Origin: Brachycybe producta
Taxonomy: Eukaryota > Arthropoda > Diplopoda > Playtdesmida > Andrognathidae
Reading direction: 5' to 3'
Length of the DNA: 64,000 bases
Assembly: GCA_036925085.1 (NCBI GenBank)
Contig: JAUPFP010000032.1
Coordinates: 329,501 to 393,500 of the forward strand
Positions 1-12,252 of the stretch are shown here, one piece after another. Numbering within the stretch: the stretch's first letter is position 1; every line of letters starts with the position of its first letter. The notes below the pieces were generated by a model that did not search any database, was not told where the DNA came from, and was given only the letters and a program-made list of their open reading frames with translations. Both the position numbers and the translations under genes were made by a program.

Positions 1-65
1 TCAGTCATAAATATTAATCTCCGCTTAGGTCCTTCTGTCATTTTAAAACGTGTTGTAAATAGAGA

Positions 66-150
66 GAAATACAAACCCATCGGAGGCATGTACACGTTTG
101 ACGGTGGCATGTCGCTCGTTGGATACGGAGGAGGCGCCTGAGGATAATAC
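66..150. repeat. dispersed repeat, copy 1
   Basis: This stretch matches 10981-11075 closely: both begin AATACAAACCCATCGGAGG and share a GGAGGCGC block about 75 bases on. No coding frame is preserved between the two copies. Family unknown. Confidence 0.6.
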
Positions 151-570
151 TGATTATTATCGTTACCCTTCATGTTTAATCTGTTTAAAAAAGAAAAAAA
201 AAATTATTAGATTAACCAATCATTATTCGTTTATTCATTCGTTTTTTAATTATTCGTTTGTGCGCATGCGTCAGTTCCAATTTTAAAGCTTAGACCCTGC
301 TGACTCTCAGACTCAATAGACTCTTTACAGCAGGAAACCCGTCATGCAACTTGCACGAAAGTGTTTATCTAGTGTTTGGCTATTGTGATGACAGCAGCGC
401 CACTTTAGTGGGAGAAGGTTGTACTAAAAAAAAAATTGTACAGCAATGCTACTTTAGTGGGAAAAGGTTGTACTATAATACCATACAGTATGAAAGGTAG
501 GGAACGCTTTCACAATAGTCACCAGAAGGCGCTGTTGTAGTTTTCACCAAGCTATGCGAGAACACAGGAA

Positions 571-761
571 GTTAGAAATCGGAGAGAACTTCAGTTGGCT
601 CTGCCCTTGTTATGACGACCGGCAACATCTTATTGCTTTGTTGTGTGGTTCGACGTTTGAAAGGGCGGAGCATGTGACGTCAGACTACATAACCAACCAA
701 TTAGAAGTTGCGTTCGTCATAACAAGGACGGAGCCAACTGAAGTTCTCCCCGATTTCTAAA
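571..761. mobile_element. GGCTCCGCCC-type palindromic MITE
   Basis: The two ends are inverted repeats: GAAATCGGAGAGAACTTCAG on the left against CTGAAGTTCTCCCCGATTTC on the right. Inside lie GGCTCTGCCC, a TTATGACGACCGGCAAC arm, a central GTGACGTCAGAC and the returning arm. The same internal plan recurs at 4.45, 28.9, 34.3, 38.2, 43.8, 50.7 and 55.0 kb. It has no coding capacity, so it is presumably non-autonomous. Confidence 0.7.
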
Positions 762-915
762 CTGCCTGTATCAAAAGGTCTCTGCCATCCAAGGTTTGAT
801 GATGTACGGCATCGACTGTCGGCAAGCGGGGTCCTCGTGGGGTCTACCAGGGGGTTTCGCCTCTCGGGCAACTCACCCACTTAAAATGACGTAAAAAGTC
901 TTAAGTCCCGAGAGG
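762..915. other. no gene seen
   Basis: Unique-looking sequence with no ORF and no recognised repeat. It separates two palindromic elements. Confidence 0.5.
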
Positions 916-1574
916 CTAATGCCTAGTTCTCACAACCTTCATGTAGCTCGGGCTAAAATAGCCTTGGCTAAACGACTGTGTTCACATGTGAGCAGCTACA
1001 TATGGGCTTCGTTACCTCCCTAAAGGTGGCGTTCACTACAGCATATTTATTTCATTTTTACAAATTTGGCACTGGCCATTATGTGTGGCCATTGTGCTGT
1101 TTATAGCCTGCATAATGTATACATAATTGGAGGGAAAATGGCTGATATTCTCCATACTAACAAAACTGAATTGCATGAGTCTTCATTGAACACACTAAAT
1201 GCAACATATTTTAATTGTAGGTAGGTTGATGATTTAGAGTTTATGGAAATAAGTAATTATTGAAAAGATCAATTGATAATTTTAAATTGTTTTAATAAAT
1301 TAACAAATAGACTGAAACATCTAACAATGGAAATAGAAAATGAATGACGCCATTTTCTATTCAGAATTATGACCACCAGGTGGCATACAATCAAGTTAAC
1401 TTTGTTTTGCATTCACACTAAATACTGTGTAGGCTACATATGGGTAACCAAGTCTACCTAACCAAAGCTAACATTTGACATTGACCACCATCTAGTGTGT
1501 GTTCTCACAACCCTTATACATAGGCTAAGTCCTTAGCCTGAGCTACATGAAAGGTTGTGAGAACTAGGCATTAG
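916..1574. mobile_element. MITE with about 40-bp terminal inverted repeats
   Basis: The left end CTAATGCCTAGTTCTCACAA and its continuation through ATGTAGCTCGGGCTA are matched in inverse orientation at 1535-1574. The interior is AT-rich without an ORF. A subterminal TAGCC/GGCTA pair is repeated inside. Element type unresolved, because no clear target duplication was seen. Confidence 0.65.
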
Positions 1575-2112
1575 GGGGATTTTTAAGAGCATAACGGCTG
1601 AAGTTGAGAAAGACACTCAATGTTCACCCCGAGACACTTAATGGGCTCCCCGGGACACACTTGTCCGGGACAAAATCAGCTAAATTTCGGTTAATGTGTC
1701 AATGGTTTAGCTTTTTTTAATTAATTTTAATACCATAAACAATTATGAAAATACAAACAGGTGACAGGCAAACATTATAATTGTGTTTAAATAACAATGG
1801 ACATAGCCGAGTTTTCTGTAAAATTGAAAAAAGGCGTCCTTGGACGCTTTTGAACTTTGTAATTTTTTATGATTTCTGACTTTCTGGTACAGTGCACATT
1901 GTACATCCTGTAAGCATAGGCGTGTGGGTGGGTTGATGAGTGGGTGGGTGACAATGGATTGACGTCCCGGTGCTGATGCACCGCATTAAACATCAGATTG
2001 TGTGGGTGGGGGAGTGACTGCGAGAGAAAAAAAAAGGCGCACCAAGAGCGCATCAAGTGCACCCACGTCAGCACGAGATACTAAATTAGGGGAGGAGCCA
2101 ACTGACCTTACC
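1575..2112. other. intergenic, no gene recognised
   Basis: A 95-codon minus-strand frame spans 1787-2074 but has a low-complexity sequence rich in His, Ser and Pro and no recognisable domain. I treat this stretch as non-coding. Confidence 0.5.
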
Positions 2113-2270
2113 GGCCGTTGCCGATAGCGGTGGTCAACTTGAATTTGGCCAATAGGAACGCCGTACCGTATTTTGCAGCCTATAAAATCCCGCTCTTCAG
2201 ATACTATTATTCTAATACTGTGTTCCTATTGGTCAAATTCAAATTGACTACTGCTATCGCCAACAACCGC
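2113..2270. mobile_element. palindromic element
   Basis: Inverted arms: GGCCAATAGGAACG on the left against GTTCCTATTGGTCAAATTC on the right, extending to GTTGCCGATAGCGG and CTATCGCCAACAAC. The spacer is about 40 bp. Confidence 0.65.
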
Positions 2271-2301
2271 TTTAATCTGTTTTTCAGAAGCGCAAAATTA
2301 A

Positions 2302-2425
2302 GAGAAACTTGAAAATGTTTTAGAAACTAGAATGGTAGCTCAATGACATAAGGATCATTTTTTTTTTTGTTTTGTGTGAGTCAGTTACCCTTCTAGTTTC
2401 TAAGACACTTTCAATTTCTCCTTAG
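2302..2425. mobile_element. TTCTAGTTTC foldback element, short copy
   Basis: The arms read TTTTAGAAACTAGAATGG and CCCTTCTAGTTTCTAAGAC. This is a small member of the most abundant family in the window, with at least 16 copies. The middle of the element is reduced to a T tract. Confidence 0.7.
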
Positions 2426-2825
2426 TGTTGACCTTCTGAAACTGCAGAACAAAACTAGAATTCCAAAAATATCAGCTGTTCATAAGTATTATTTTGACCC
2501 AAATTACGAATTAATTTTTGGCGCAGTTTCAAAATTCAATGAAAATCATAATGTTTTTTTTTATGATTTTGACAGAAGAAACTAATCGCGCAACAAATTG
2601 CTTATAAAATTATATTCATAAACGCAATCAACTTCTACATTGTGGATTGCCTTGGCCTTATGAACCCACCTCCTCCTTCATTAAGTCTGTGGAAAACCGT
2701 CAAAATAATTTATGGGCTAATTTCACTTTCTTTGTGACGTCATTGTTATTGTTGGTTATTTTCAATCCTCATTGGATAAACTTCAAAGTTGGAAAGTCCG
2801 AAACCTTCAGTTTATCGGGAGGCGA

Positions 2826-2910
2826 CTAAATAAGCGCCACGTTGAACAAACGCCAAACTGAATAAGCGCCAAATTGAACAAAATGCAAAACTGACTTAGC
2901 GCCATGTTAC
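2826..2910. repeat. 15-bp GCCAAAYTGAAYAA minisatellite
   Basis: About five degenerate copies of CGCCAAACTGAATAA. The same unit forms both arms of the inverted array at 49.37-49.97 kb. Confidence 0.65.
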
Positions 2911-2924
2911 TCACAAAAACGTTA

Positions 2925-3470
2925 ATAGCACAATGTTATTAACATTTCTAGAGACTTTAATTTTAATAGAAAATGTATTCAACAAATGTTGATAACCAAA
3001 TGTTATTAATTAACATTTCTAGAGACTTTAATTTTAATAGAAAATGTATTCAACAAATGTTGATAACCAAATGTTATTAACATTTCTAGAGACTTGATTT
3101 TAGTAGTAAATGTTATCAACAAATGTAGATAACCAAATGTTAATAACATTTCTAGAGACTTGATTTTAGTAGTAAATGTTAACAAATGTTGATAACCAAA
3201 TGTTATTAACATTTCTATAGACGTAATTTTAGTAGCAAATGTTATCAACAAATGTTGATAACAAAGTTAATAGCAAAATGTTATTGACAAATGTTGATAA
3301 CAAAGTTAATAGCAAAATGTTATTAACATTTCTAGAGACGTTTAACAATGTTAATAGCAAATGTTATCAACAGATGTTGCTAACAAAAGTTAATAACATT
3401 TTACAGGCCAACTTTTATTATTTGTTTAAAAAAAACATTGCTAATAACACGTGCTTTCAGTAATGTTACT
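2925..3470. repeat. about 66-bp tandem repeat rich in TGTTATTAAC
   Basis: The landmark CTAGAGAC (or its variant) recurs at about 2948, 3019, 3086, 3152, 3215 and 3332, a spacing near 66 bp. Each unit carries the palindrome-like AAATGTTGATAAC and AAATGTTATTAACATTTC. The block ends with AATAACACGTGCTTTCAG, a landmark shared with related blocks at 11.74, 13.38 and 18.6 kb. Small ORFs here follow the repeat period and are not credible genes. Confidence 0.75.
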
Positions 3471-3899
3471 TCCGGTGTCAATCCAGCTTTTAGGGAATTG
3501 ACCAAAACCAATTAAAAGTGGCCAACGCCCAGAAAAAGACCTAATAATTCTTAATTGCTTTCCGAGAATATTATTCCGAACATCAAAGAGAGAATGGATG
3601 AGCATCTCTCAAGTTCCCCGGATGTAGGTCATACTGTATAACAGTCATAATAATGCTTATGTTTTTAATGACATTCTTGGCAGCTCAACTTGTCCACCAA
3701 AAAAAGTCAACAGTTTTAGGTTCAAGTCAAGATTGTTGTTGTGAATCTTTGATTCAGTTATGTTGGTTATTGTCATAAATAGGCCTACAATTTGACCTAC
3801 AAAAAGGGGGGGGGGGGACAATGAATTAAGCTGGGAATTTAGAGCTCTGAATAAGTTGGAATTGAAAAAAAAGCCTACTGATGAATCACTTGCTTATTT

Positions 3900-4315
3900 C
3901 ATATGAGTGTCTCTCCGAGATAAACTGTGTTAAGTCACCAAACCTAAATTTTACAAGAAAGTTTCATCTCTTCATTGAAGGGAATAGGACTTAACATGGT
4001 ATACCGCCATCTAGTGGCTGATGTTTTACAACTGTGGACTTAACACTATTTACCACTGATAGAACTGGACAAGCTGATTCATATGATGTAAAAATCGTGT
4101 ATTTAAAAAAAAACGTGACTTAACACCTTTTACCTCTTAGGTAAGCTGTGTTAAAAGTCACCAAACCTAAATTTTACAGGAAAGTTTCATCTCTTCATTG
4201 AAGACATTCTTACCATGTTAAGTCCTATTCCGGACTTAACATGGTAAACCGCCATCTAGTGACCGATGTGGAAAAACTATGGACTTAACACTGTTTACCT
4301 CCGAGGCATTTTTGT
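3900..4315. mobile_element. tandemly doubled GTGTTAAGTC element
   Basis: Two direct copies of about 230 bp each begin AACTGTGTTAAGTCACC (or AAGCTGTGTTAAAAGTCACC) and contain GGAAAGTTTCATCTCTTCAT (AAGAAAG in the first copy). Both include a CGCCATCTAGTG motif and an inverted GGACTTAACAC end. A third copy lies at 10645-10797. Confidence 0.65.
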
Positions 4316-4378
4316 TGGTTTTGATGAAACAGGCCAACAGAAATTGTTAGCAATCTCATTTTATGATATAAAAAAACA

Positions 4379-4441
4379 CTGGTTAGAGGCTAGAACTTCA
4401 TGTTTACAACTGTATAACCAGACATCTAGCCTCTAACCAGG
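4379..4441. repeat. TTAGAGGCTAG hairpin
   Basis: CTGGTTAGAGGCTAGA and TCTAGCCTCTAACCAG are perfect inverted arms around about 30 bases. The same motif is embedded in the foldbacks at 13.4, 39.6, 45.5 and 51.5 kb and near 56.5 and 63.5 kb. Confidence 0.7.
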
Positions 4442-4445
4442 TTCG

Positions 4446-4690
4446 TCAAAGGGCGGAGCCAACTTCTGTTTGTCCCGAAGCAAACAGGCGTTTGGATTCA
4501 GCCCAAGAAAATCGTTTGCTCCCCCCTTTTTATGACGACCGGCAACTTCTAATTGGTTGGTTATGTAGTTTGACGTCACATGCTCTGCCCTTTTTCAACG
4601 TCGAACCACACAACAAACCAATTAGAAGTTGCCGGTCGTCATAAAAAGGACGGAGCCAACGTTTTTATCCCGATTTCTAATTGCCTGTGT
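4446..4690. mobile_element. GGCTCCGCCC-type MITE, long copy
   Basis: It contains GGGCGGAGCCAAC on the left and GGACGGAGCCAAC on the right, with nested arms TTATGACGACCGGCAACTTC and GAAGTTGCCGGTCGTCATAA. The arms nearly match 571-761. Confidence 0.65.
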
Positions 4691-4893
4691 TAGCTTCTCT
4701 TTCTGTAGCCATTTTGTAATTGAAGGCGTCGCCCTTCTTCAGTGATTTAAAAAAAGACTCAAAATGGCGACATGACGACATCTTCACGTGATATATTTAT
4801 TTTTTAGGTGCAAATTTACAATTATTTGCACCCAAAAAAATATAAGAAAACAGGGACACGCCTAAATATGGCATCCTTTTGTTACAGAACGGA

Positions 4894-5071
4894 ATGTTAC
4901 TTGTCAATCGGCCGATTGCCTAGACAATTTGCAAAACAACCAAACTGCTAGTGAATCTGCAAAAAAAATCACTAGTATTGAATTTTGCAGATTCACTAGC
5001 AGGTTAGTTGTTTCGCAGATTGCGTAGGCAATTTGCAGATTGACATGATTCAGCAGATTGACAAGTAACAT
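4894..5071. mobile_element. palindromic element, GCAGATTCACTAGC family
   Basis: Both ends read ATGTTACTTGTCAATC inward. The inner arms GCTAGTGAATCTGCAAAA and TTTTGCAGATTCACTAGC flank a short centre. A second copy is at 8606-8795. Confidence 0.75.
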
Positions 5072-5277
5072 AAGTTTCATTTTAAAATAAACTTTAAATT
5101 GATAAGATTACAAGTTTGTTTGTTTTTCCCATAATTCACATGATTAGATTTTATTTATTAGCAGTTCTAGCCTTCTTTCAGTTTTAATTCTCATAATGAC
5201 TGGTAGGCCCTTGTCGGTACGGTGGCCCATTATAAAATTATTTGTGGGCCGAGCTTCGAATTTATTAGGAAATTGAG

Positions 5278-5425
5278 AGCTTTCTATTGAAGTATGTTAC
5301 GCGACGTCGTTACAACCATCAGTACTCCGCAACATAACCGCGCCACGAAACAGGGCGTCGCGGAACACATTCGATGTGTTACGCGCCGCGGTTATGTTAT
5401 GTCTGTAATCGCGCTTTGACCGTTG
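5278..5425. repeat. CpG-rich inverted repeat
   Basis: AACATAACCGCG and CGCGGTTATGTTA flank a block unusually rich in CG for this window, including GTTACGCGACGTCG. It may be a MITE. A promoter island cannot be excluded, but no gene follows. Confidence 0.45.
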
Positions 5426-5654
5426 GCAAGTGTTATTTACAGCGCCATACCAACATATAAGTTGGTGTTAGCCTCTCAATGCTATTTTAGGCGCCGTCTA
5501 GTCTCTAAAAATATCTAACAAGATGTTTGTGTCCCCAATTCTGCAACAAACAAACAACAAAAAGGCGTCCAAATGGGGCGGATGACGTATTTTCGAGGAG
5601 CGGCGGCCGGCGCACGTGATTTAAAAAAAAATTAAATACGGTTTATACAAAAAA

Positions 5655-5758
5655 TAGCCTCGAATACAGCCTTCTCTAAGTCACTCCCTCATAGACGTCA
5701 TGTAAACGGCTCCTAATGTGGCGTCTATGAGACGGGGTGTCTTAGAGGCTATTTTCTA
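5655..5758. repeat. inverted repeat with AAATAGCCTC arms
   Basis: AAAATAGCCTCGAA and GAGGCTATTTTC face each other, with inner arms CATAGACG and CGTCTATG. About 100 bp, non-coding. Confidence 0.55.
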
Positions 5759-6145
5759 ACAAACTTAATGAAAAATAAAACTAAAATCTGAAAAATAGTT
5801 CATTTTGTAAGATAATTTTTAATTCTTACCTTTGAAGATGAAATTAAAACGTTTCTTTGAAAGATATTTCCAATGCAAACTACCGTTTTCACTTATTAAT
5901 TAATAATCACAGCAGAACTTAATGTAACCGAACTTCAACCAATCAGATTATCAGCTTTAAGACAAAGCAGGAAAGTCTATGGAATCAGTTTTTCAGAAAG
6001 AAACGAACTCCCAACGAGTTTTGACGAAGTTTTAACGAAAGTTGACAGTGTTGCCAACTACCGACATTCATTTTATAATTTGAATCTTTTCAACTGAAAC
6101 GGCAAAACTTTTTTAAAAGTAATTCTGTATTTCTGAAGCAAAATT

Positions 6146-6382
6146 AAAAGAAAGTTGAAAGTGTGTTAGAAACTAGAAGGGTAGCCCAATCACTTAAGGA
6201 TGTTTTCATGTTGATATTTTTCAAAATAAACTTTTTAGAAAATTTAAAAAATATCGTCTGTTTAAAGTTTAAAACTGACTTAAAAAGTTTATTTTAAAAG
6301 ATACTAACACGAAAATGCTATTAGCTGTAAGGGATGTAGTGACCATTCTAGTTTCATACATTTTTAATTTTTTAAGTGTAAC
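6146..6382. mobile_element. TTCTAGTTTC foldback element
   Basis: Outer arms GTTAGAAACTAGAAGGG and CCATTCTAGTTTCATAC. Inner arms TTTCAAAATAAACTTTTT and AAAAGTTTATTTTAAAAGAT. Confidence 0.7.
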
Positions 6383-6429
6383 TCGATCTTCCCAAACTGC
6401 AGAATAACCAGAGTTCGAATATTAATTTT

Positions 6430-6640
6430 CAGGAGAAATTGTAAGTTTTTTAGAAACTAGAAAGACAGCAGAATTCCTAAAGGAGATTTTTATGTTGAAA
6501 TCTTCAAAATTAGCTTTTTGAGCTTTAATTAGACGATGTTTTCTTAATTTTCGTCTATAAAAAGTTTATTTTGAAAGATATCAACATGAATTCAGCTATT
6601 TTTCTAGTTTCTAACAATTTTAATTTCTTAGTGTTGCTCT
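6430..6640. mobile_element. TTCTAGTTTC foldback element
   Basis: Outer arms TTTTTAGAAACTAGAAAGAC and ATTTTTCTAGTTTCTAAC, with an inner TTTATTTTGAAAGATATC arm. It lies directly after the previous copy. Confidence 0.65.
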
Positions 6641-6689
6641 TGCGAAACGCTGAATAATTAACAGTTCGAAAACATCAAAGATAAATTTA

Positions 6690-6830
6690 TAAGTTTATTA
6701 AAAACTAGAATAGAAGTGAGTTATACTAAAAATATTGTTATGACCGTATTTTTTTAGTTAAGTTTCAAATTTGTATAAAACGTTTATTTTGAACGATATA
6801 ACCACAAGTACAATATAAAATACAAAAAAC
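6690..6830. mobile_element. TTCTAGTTTC foldback, partial
   Basis: Only the left outer arm (TTAAAAACTAGAATAG) and the inner GTTTATTTTGAACGATAT are present. The right end is missing. Confidence 0.5.
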
Positions 6831-6839
6831 AAATAGCCA

Positions 6840-7532
6840 CATTATTTATTACATAATTATTTTACAATAATTATAAATATTTTATGCATTTTTGGAAATA
6901 AAAGATGCAATTTCTAAAAAAAAACTAAACATGTGACATCACATTCTTGAAGCCAGATTTGCCGACGCACACGAGACCAATATGGCGCACTTTAAGAACA
7001 AAATCCTACTGAAGATTTATTACTCACCATATTCCTTCACCCCAAATGTGTCTTATTTATCATCAGCCTCAAAATATCTTTTTAAACGTTAGCGCATGCC
7101 CTATAAAATAAAAGGTTAAAAAAAGGGTTTAATCCATTTAATAACTAATATTTAAATCTGAGAATTGGCAACACTGCAAACCTGTTCAGCTTGTGACGTC
7201 ACGACGCCTCGTGAACTGTTTCAAACGCATTTGAAATTTTGAATCATGTGAATTGCGAGATACACGTCAGTGACGTCATTTTTATCATTACATGTTGCCA
7301 ACCAATCACATCGAATGGGATTCTTGATTCAGTGAATTTCATTCAGGTTTCCTGTTATAAAATTTTTTGTCTGGTGACGTCACGTTTTATTATAAAGAGA
7401 CCTAAACAATATTACCCTTTTTGTAAGGTGCCTAAATAGATATTTATCCTGATTCCGTCCCTCCCAGATGGCGCACCTGCAGTAGCTATTATATTCCATA
7501 TCTTCCCATTTTTTAGGCGAACGTTTTTTAAG
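6840..7532. other. no gene recognised
   Basis: A 66-codon frame at 7239-7439 starts with ATG but shows no domain, and no splice partners are evident. Several TGACGTCA-like palindromes (7195, 7268, 7375) sit here. They could be CREB/ATF-type sites or parts of degraded repeats. Confidence 0.4.
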
Positions 7533-7805
7533 AGAAACATTACGGAAAAAATCAAAGTGTTTTAGAAGCTAGACTAGTTGGTGATAATGCTAAAAGTTTT
7601 TTCACTGTGATATCTTTCAAAATAAACTTTTTAAGACAGTTTGAAAAAGGCGAAAACATTTTTTCATGAAATCTCAATGGAAAAACCAAAAAACGCGTCA
7701 TTTTCAAACTGCTATAAAATGTTTATTATTTAAGATATTGCCACAAAAAAACGTTTAGCATCATCTTTTACCATTCTAGTTTAGAAAACAATTTCAATTT
7801 CAATG
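7533..7805. mobile_element. TTCTAGTTTC foldback element, long variant
   Basis: The left arm carries TTTTAGAAGCTAGACTAG and the right CCATTCTAGTTTAGAAAAC. The centre has ATGAAATCTCAATGGAAAAA, a feature shared with the copies at 9.1 and 61.2 kb and absent from the array copies, so this defines a subfamily. Confidence 0.7.
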
Positions 7806-7950
7806 TTTCAATGTTATTTTTAAAAAGACGTTCACTTGACGTTTTGCCATCCAAACTTTCCAAAAGCGTCTATGAAGCTTAGCATTAGCCACTACATTGC
7901 TTTTCTTTTATGGAATACCCCATGTGGAGGCTATGGCACAGGTTTCTACA

Positions 7951-8009
7951 TCCGGTATGTTTAAATGCAGATGTACATATCCGGTATGTTTAAATGCAGA
8001 TGTACATAT
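7951..8009. repeat. 29-bp perfect tandem duplication
   Basis: CCGGTATGTTTAAATGCAGA followed by TGTACATAT occurs twice in a row without a mismatch, followed by a third CCGG. Confidence 0.8.
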
Positions 8010-8239
8010 CCGGTTTTTTGTTTTACACCCTAAAGAAAGAGACGGCCATATTGGATTTGGACTTTTTCTATAATTTGGGCAAATTTTATTTGCAAATTTC
8101 GTTGTTTTTAACAGTTATCGAGAAGTACAGAGGTTTTTTTTGAGAAAATAAGCAATTTTTTATTGAAAAATTCGTTAAATGGAACATTTTAGTCACAAAA
8201 ACAAAAAACAAAATGGAAGCCATTTTTATTATACATTTT

Positions 8240-8595
8240 AATACGTTTTCCACTACAAAAATTTAAATGCCGTTAAAAAGTTAATGAGAGTTTATTTTCA
8301 TTTGGAAAACGAATGTGGTTAGATTAACCATGATTAAATTTCTGAACAAATGCAATGACACAAAGTGGTTAACCACATTATTGAATAGTTAAATGACGTC
8401 ACTTTCTGTGTTTAAACAAATTTAAGCCTACAAACAAGATGGCGGTTACTGTGACTGAACGAGGAGTGAAAATTTTCACAAAATGCAACAAGTTGTTTAA
8501 CAGGAAGTGACACGAAATCAATTTACCAGCAGTTAACCATACCCTTGGTTATATAACTGCTGTTCATTTTTGTAGTGGAAAAAAAGTATTAGGTA
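8240..8595. mobile_element. MITE, about 350 bp
   Basis: Terminal inverted repeats: AATACGTTTTCCACTACAAA on the left, and TTTGTAGTGGAAAAAAAGTA then TT on the right. GGTTAACCACA and AGTTAACCATA arms lie inside. No ORF. Confidence 0.65.
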
Positions 8596-8605
8596 TACAT
8601 ATATG

Positions 8606-8795
8606 TTAGTCAATGTGCAAATTGCCTAGGCAATCTGCAAAATAACCAACCTGCTAGTGAATGTGCAAAAAACTCAACACCTAGAATGTATTGAATTTTG
8701 CAGATTCACTAGCAGGTTGGTTGTTTTGCACATTGCCTAGGCAATCTGCCGATTGACTGATTTCCACAGATTGACAGAAACATGTAGATTAACTT
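8606..8795. mobile_element. palindromic element, GCAGATTCACTAGC family
   Basis: Second copy of the element at 4894-5071, with CTGCTAGTGAATGTGCAAAA facing TTTTGCAGATTCACTAGCAG and a TTGCCTAGGCAATCTGC motif on both sides. Confidence 0.75.
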
Positions 8796-8864
8796 AATTT
8801 GTTTGGAAATTAAGGGATTACATGTTTGAAAATACTGAAATTATCCGAAAATACTTTAACTGGG

Positions 8865-10573
<1,709 letters not shown>

Positions 10574-10644
10574 TCATAAAAGAAATATTTTATATTAAAA
10601 TAAATACAACAAAACGTGTTTTCAGAAGCACCATTCCGAAAACT

Positions 10645-10797
10645 CTGGACTTAACACTGTTTACAGCTGATAGAACAGTACAAGCAGATTATGCTATGAA
10701 TCAGCTTGTACTGTTCTATCAGCGGTATACAGTGTTAAGTAAAACTCTTTGGTTTTTTAAAATAAATGTGACTTAACACAGTTTACCTCTAAGGCAC
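10645..10797. mobile_element. GTGTTAAGTC palindromic element
   Basis: A perfect inner palindrome (CTGATAGAACAGTACAAGC facing GCTTGTACTGTTCTATCAG) sits inside GGACTTAACACTGTTTAC and GTGACTTAACACAGTTTACC ends. Related to 3900-4315. Confidence 0.7.
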
Positions 10798-10887
10798 TAC
10801 TATAGGCCTATAATAATGCTGCAACTGAACATATTGGCAGCGCAGGGAATAAATGCTTACCAGCATTTTGACAATGAAGCTCCAAAG

Positions 10888-10939
10888 GGCCTGTGGCAGA
10901 GGGACCCTTCAATTTATTGGTCCCTCTAACACAGGCCCA
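10888..10939. repeat. GGGCCTGTG hairpin
   Basis: GGGCCTGTGGCAGAGGGACC faces GGTCCCTCTAACACAGGCCC around about 12 bases. A similar GCCTATGGCAGAGGGAC block is in the duplication at 15.4-15.85 kb. Confidence 0.65.
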
Positions 10940-10980
10940 TTGGGGCTGCTTACAGAGTAACGAACTAATGATTCAAATTG

Positions 10981-11075
10981 AAATACAAACCCATCGGAGG
11001 CATGTAAACGACTGGCTGTGGCACATTGTTCATTGGATGCAAAGGAGGCGCATCCAGATTACCTGAAACGGTTTC
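10981..11075. repeat. dispersed repeat, copy 2
   Basis: Partner of 66-150 in the same orientation. Confidence 0.6.
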
Positions 11076-11734
11076 GCGATCATTCATCATATTTATAATT
11101 AACCAGTTTTTTAATTGACCAGCTAATTGCTTCTCTTCGTAAAGAACTTTAAATAATAAATAAAAACATTGATAAGCAGCTAATTTATTTAGCGCTTTGT
11201 TTTAAGATTTACGTAAAAGGAAGCATTTTTTTGTCAGCTTTTAAAAATAACCCTTTGTTTCCTTCTTAGAAATGAAATAAATGCACTTCACGATTGCTTT
11301 ATTTAATTCCCAGATCTTAAAAGTAAGGTAACTTCCTCAAGTAGGGCCGGAACTAGAGGTTGCGAGGCCGGCCGAGGCAGCCAACGATGCGCGAGGCCCG
11401 GGAAAGATATGTTTATGGTTAGCAACGCGGGGCCAAGGCGGTTGCCGCGCTCGCCTTGTCCTAACGCTGGGCATGTTCTCAATGTAGTAGAAACACAGGC
11501 AGTTGGGCGCAGCCAGAAAAATTCTGTTAGCCCCGCCCTTTTATAAGCATCAGACCAATAACAAACCCATAACAAACAGAATCAAACACGTAACAAACAT
11601 AAATAACCAATCAGAACGAGCTTTTATGGCTGACCCCAACTGCTTCTGTGTAGAAACCGTAAAACCCACAAAATTCGTGAAAAGAAATAATTTCAGAAAC
11701 ATTGTAGAATATATTTATTTAGAAACACATAACA
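11076..11734. other. no gene recognised; GC-rich patch
   Basis: A GC-rich block at 11340-11470 begins AGGGCCGGAACTAGAGGTTG, similar to hAT ends. It is followed by half of a GGCTCCGCCC MITE (GCCCCGCCCTTTTATAAGC at 11531). The minus-strand frame at 11303-11575 is not supported. Confidence 0.4.
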
Positions 11735-12252
11735 AAAGTTAATAACATTTTATAGGCCGAATTGTAACATTGTTAATAACACGTGTTTTCAACACTGTTT
11801 TTAAACAAATGTTACAGATCGGCCTATAAAATGTTATTAACTTTTGTTATCAACATTTGTTGATAACATTTACTATTAGCATTGACACATTGTTAAAAGT
11901 CTTTATAGAAATGTTTGTAACACTTTGCTATTAACTTTTGTCAATAACAGTCGCTTTCAGCAGTTTCCTTAACGACATGTTACCCAACATTTTTGTTAAA
12001 AAAAACATTTGTTATTAGCGTTTTGTTATCGACATTTACCAAAACAGTAAAAAAAATGTTAATTAACATATTTGTTATTAACATTTTTCTACTAACAATG
12101 GTTTTGATATTTCTTTGGTGTAAATCGGCCTTATACAAAATGCTAATAACATTTTTTACAAAAATGTTGGTAGGCAGGAAACTGATCCACCAGTAGAATG
12201 TTATTAACAGTGTTGACAAATAACTTGCTTGTAACATTTTGTTATCAACATC
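11735..12252. repeat. TGTTATTAAC-rich repeat, left half
   Basis: It contains AATAACACGTGTTTTCAACA and many GTTATCAACA/TGTTAATAAC words, as in 2925-3470 and 18590-18840. It is cut by the hAT element that follows and resumes at 13230. Confidence 0.65.

Noticed and set aside
3006..3463. ORFs MLITFATKI... and MLSTNVDNK... in the 2.9-3.5 kb repeats
   Set aside because: The peptides follow the repeat period on both strands. No domain.
11303..11575. Second LITAF-like exon on the minus strand (TLRTCP motif)
   Set aside because: Only a few residues agree. The second Cys of the pair is missing and the rest is GC-rich repeat translation.
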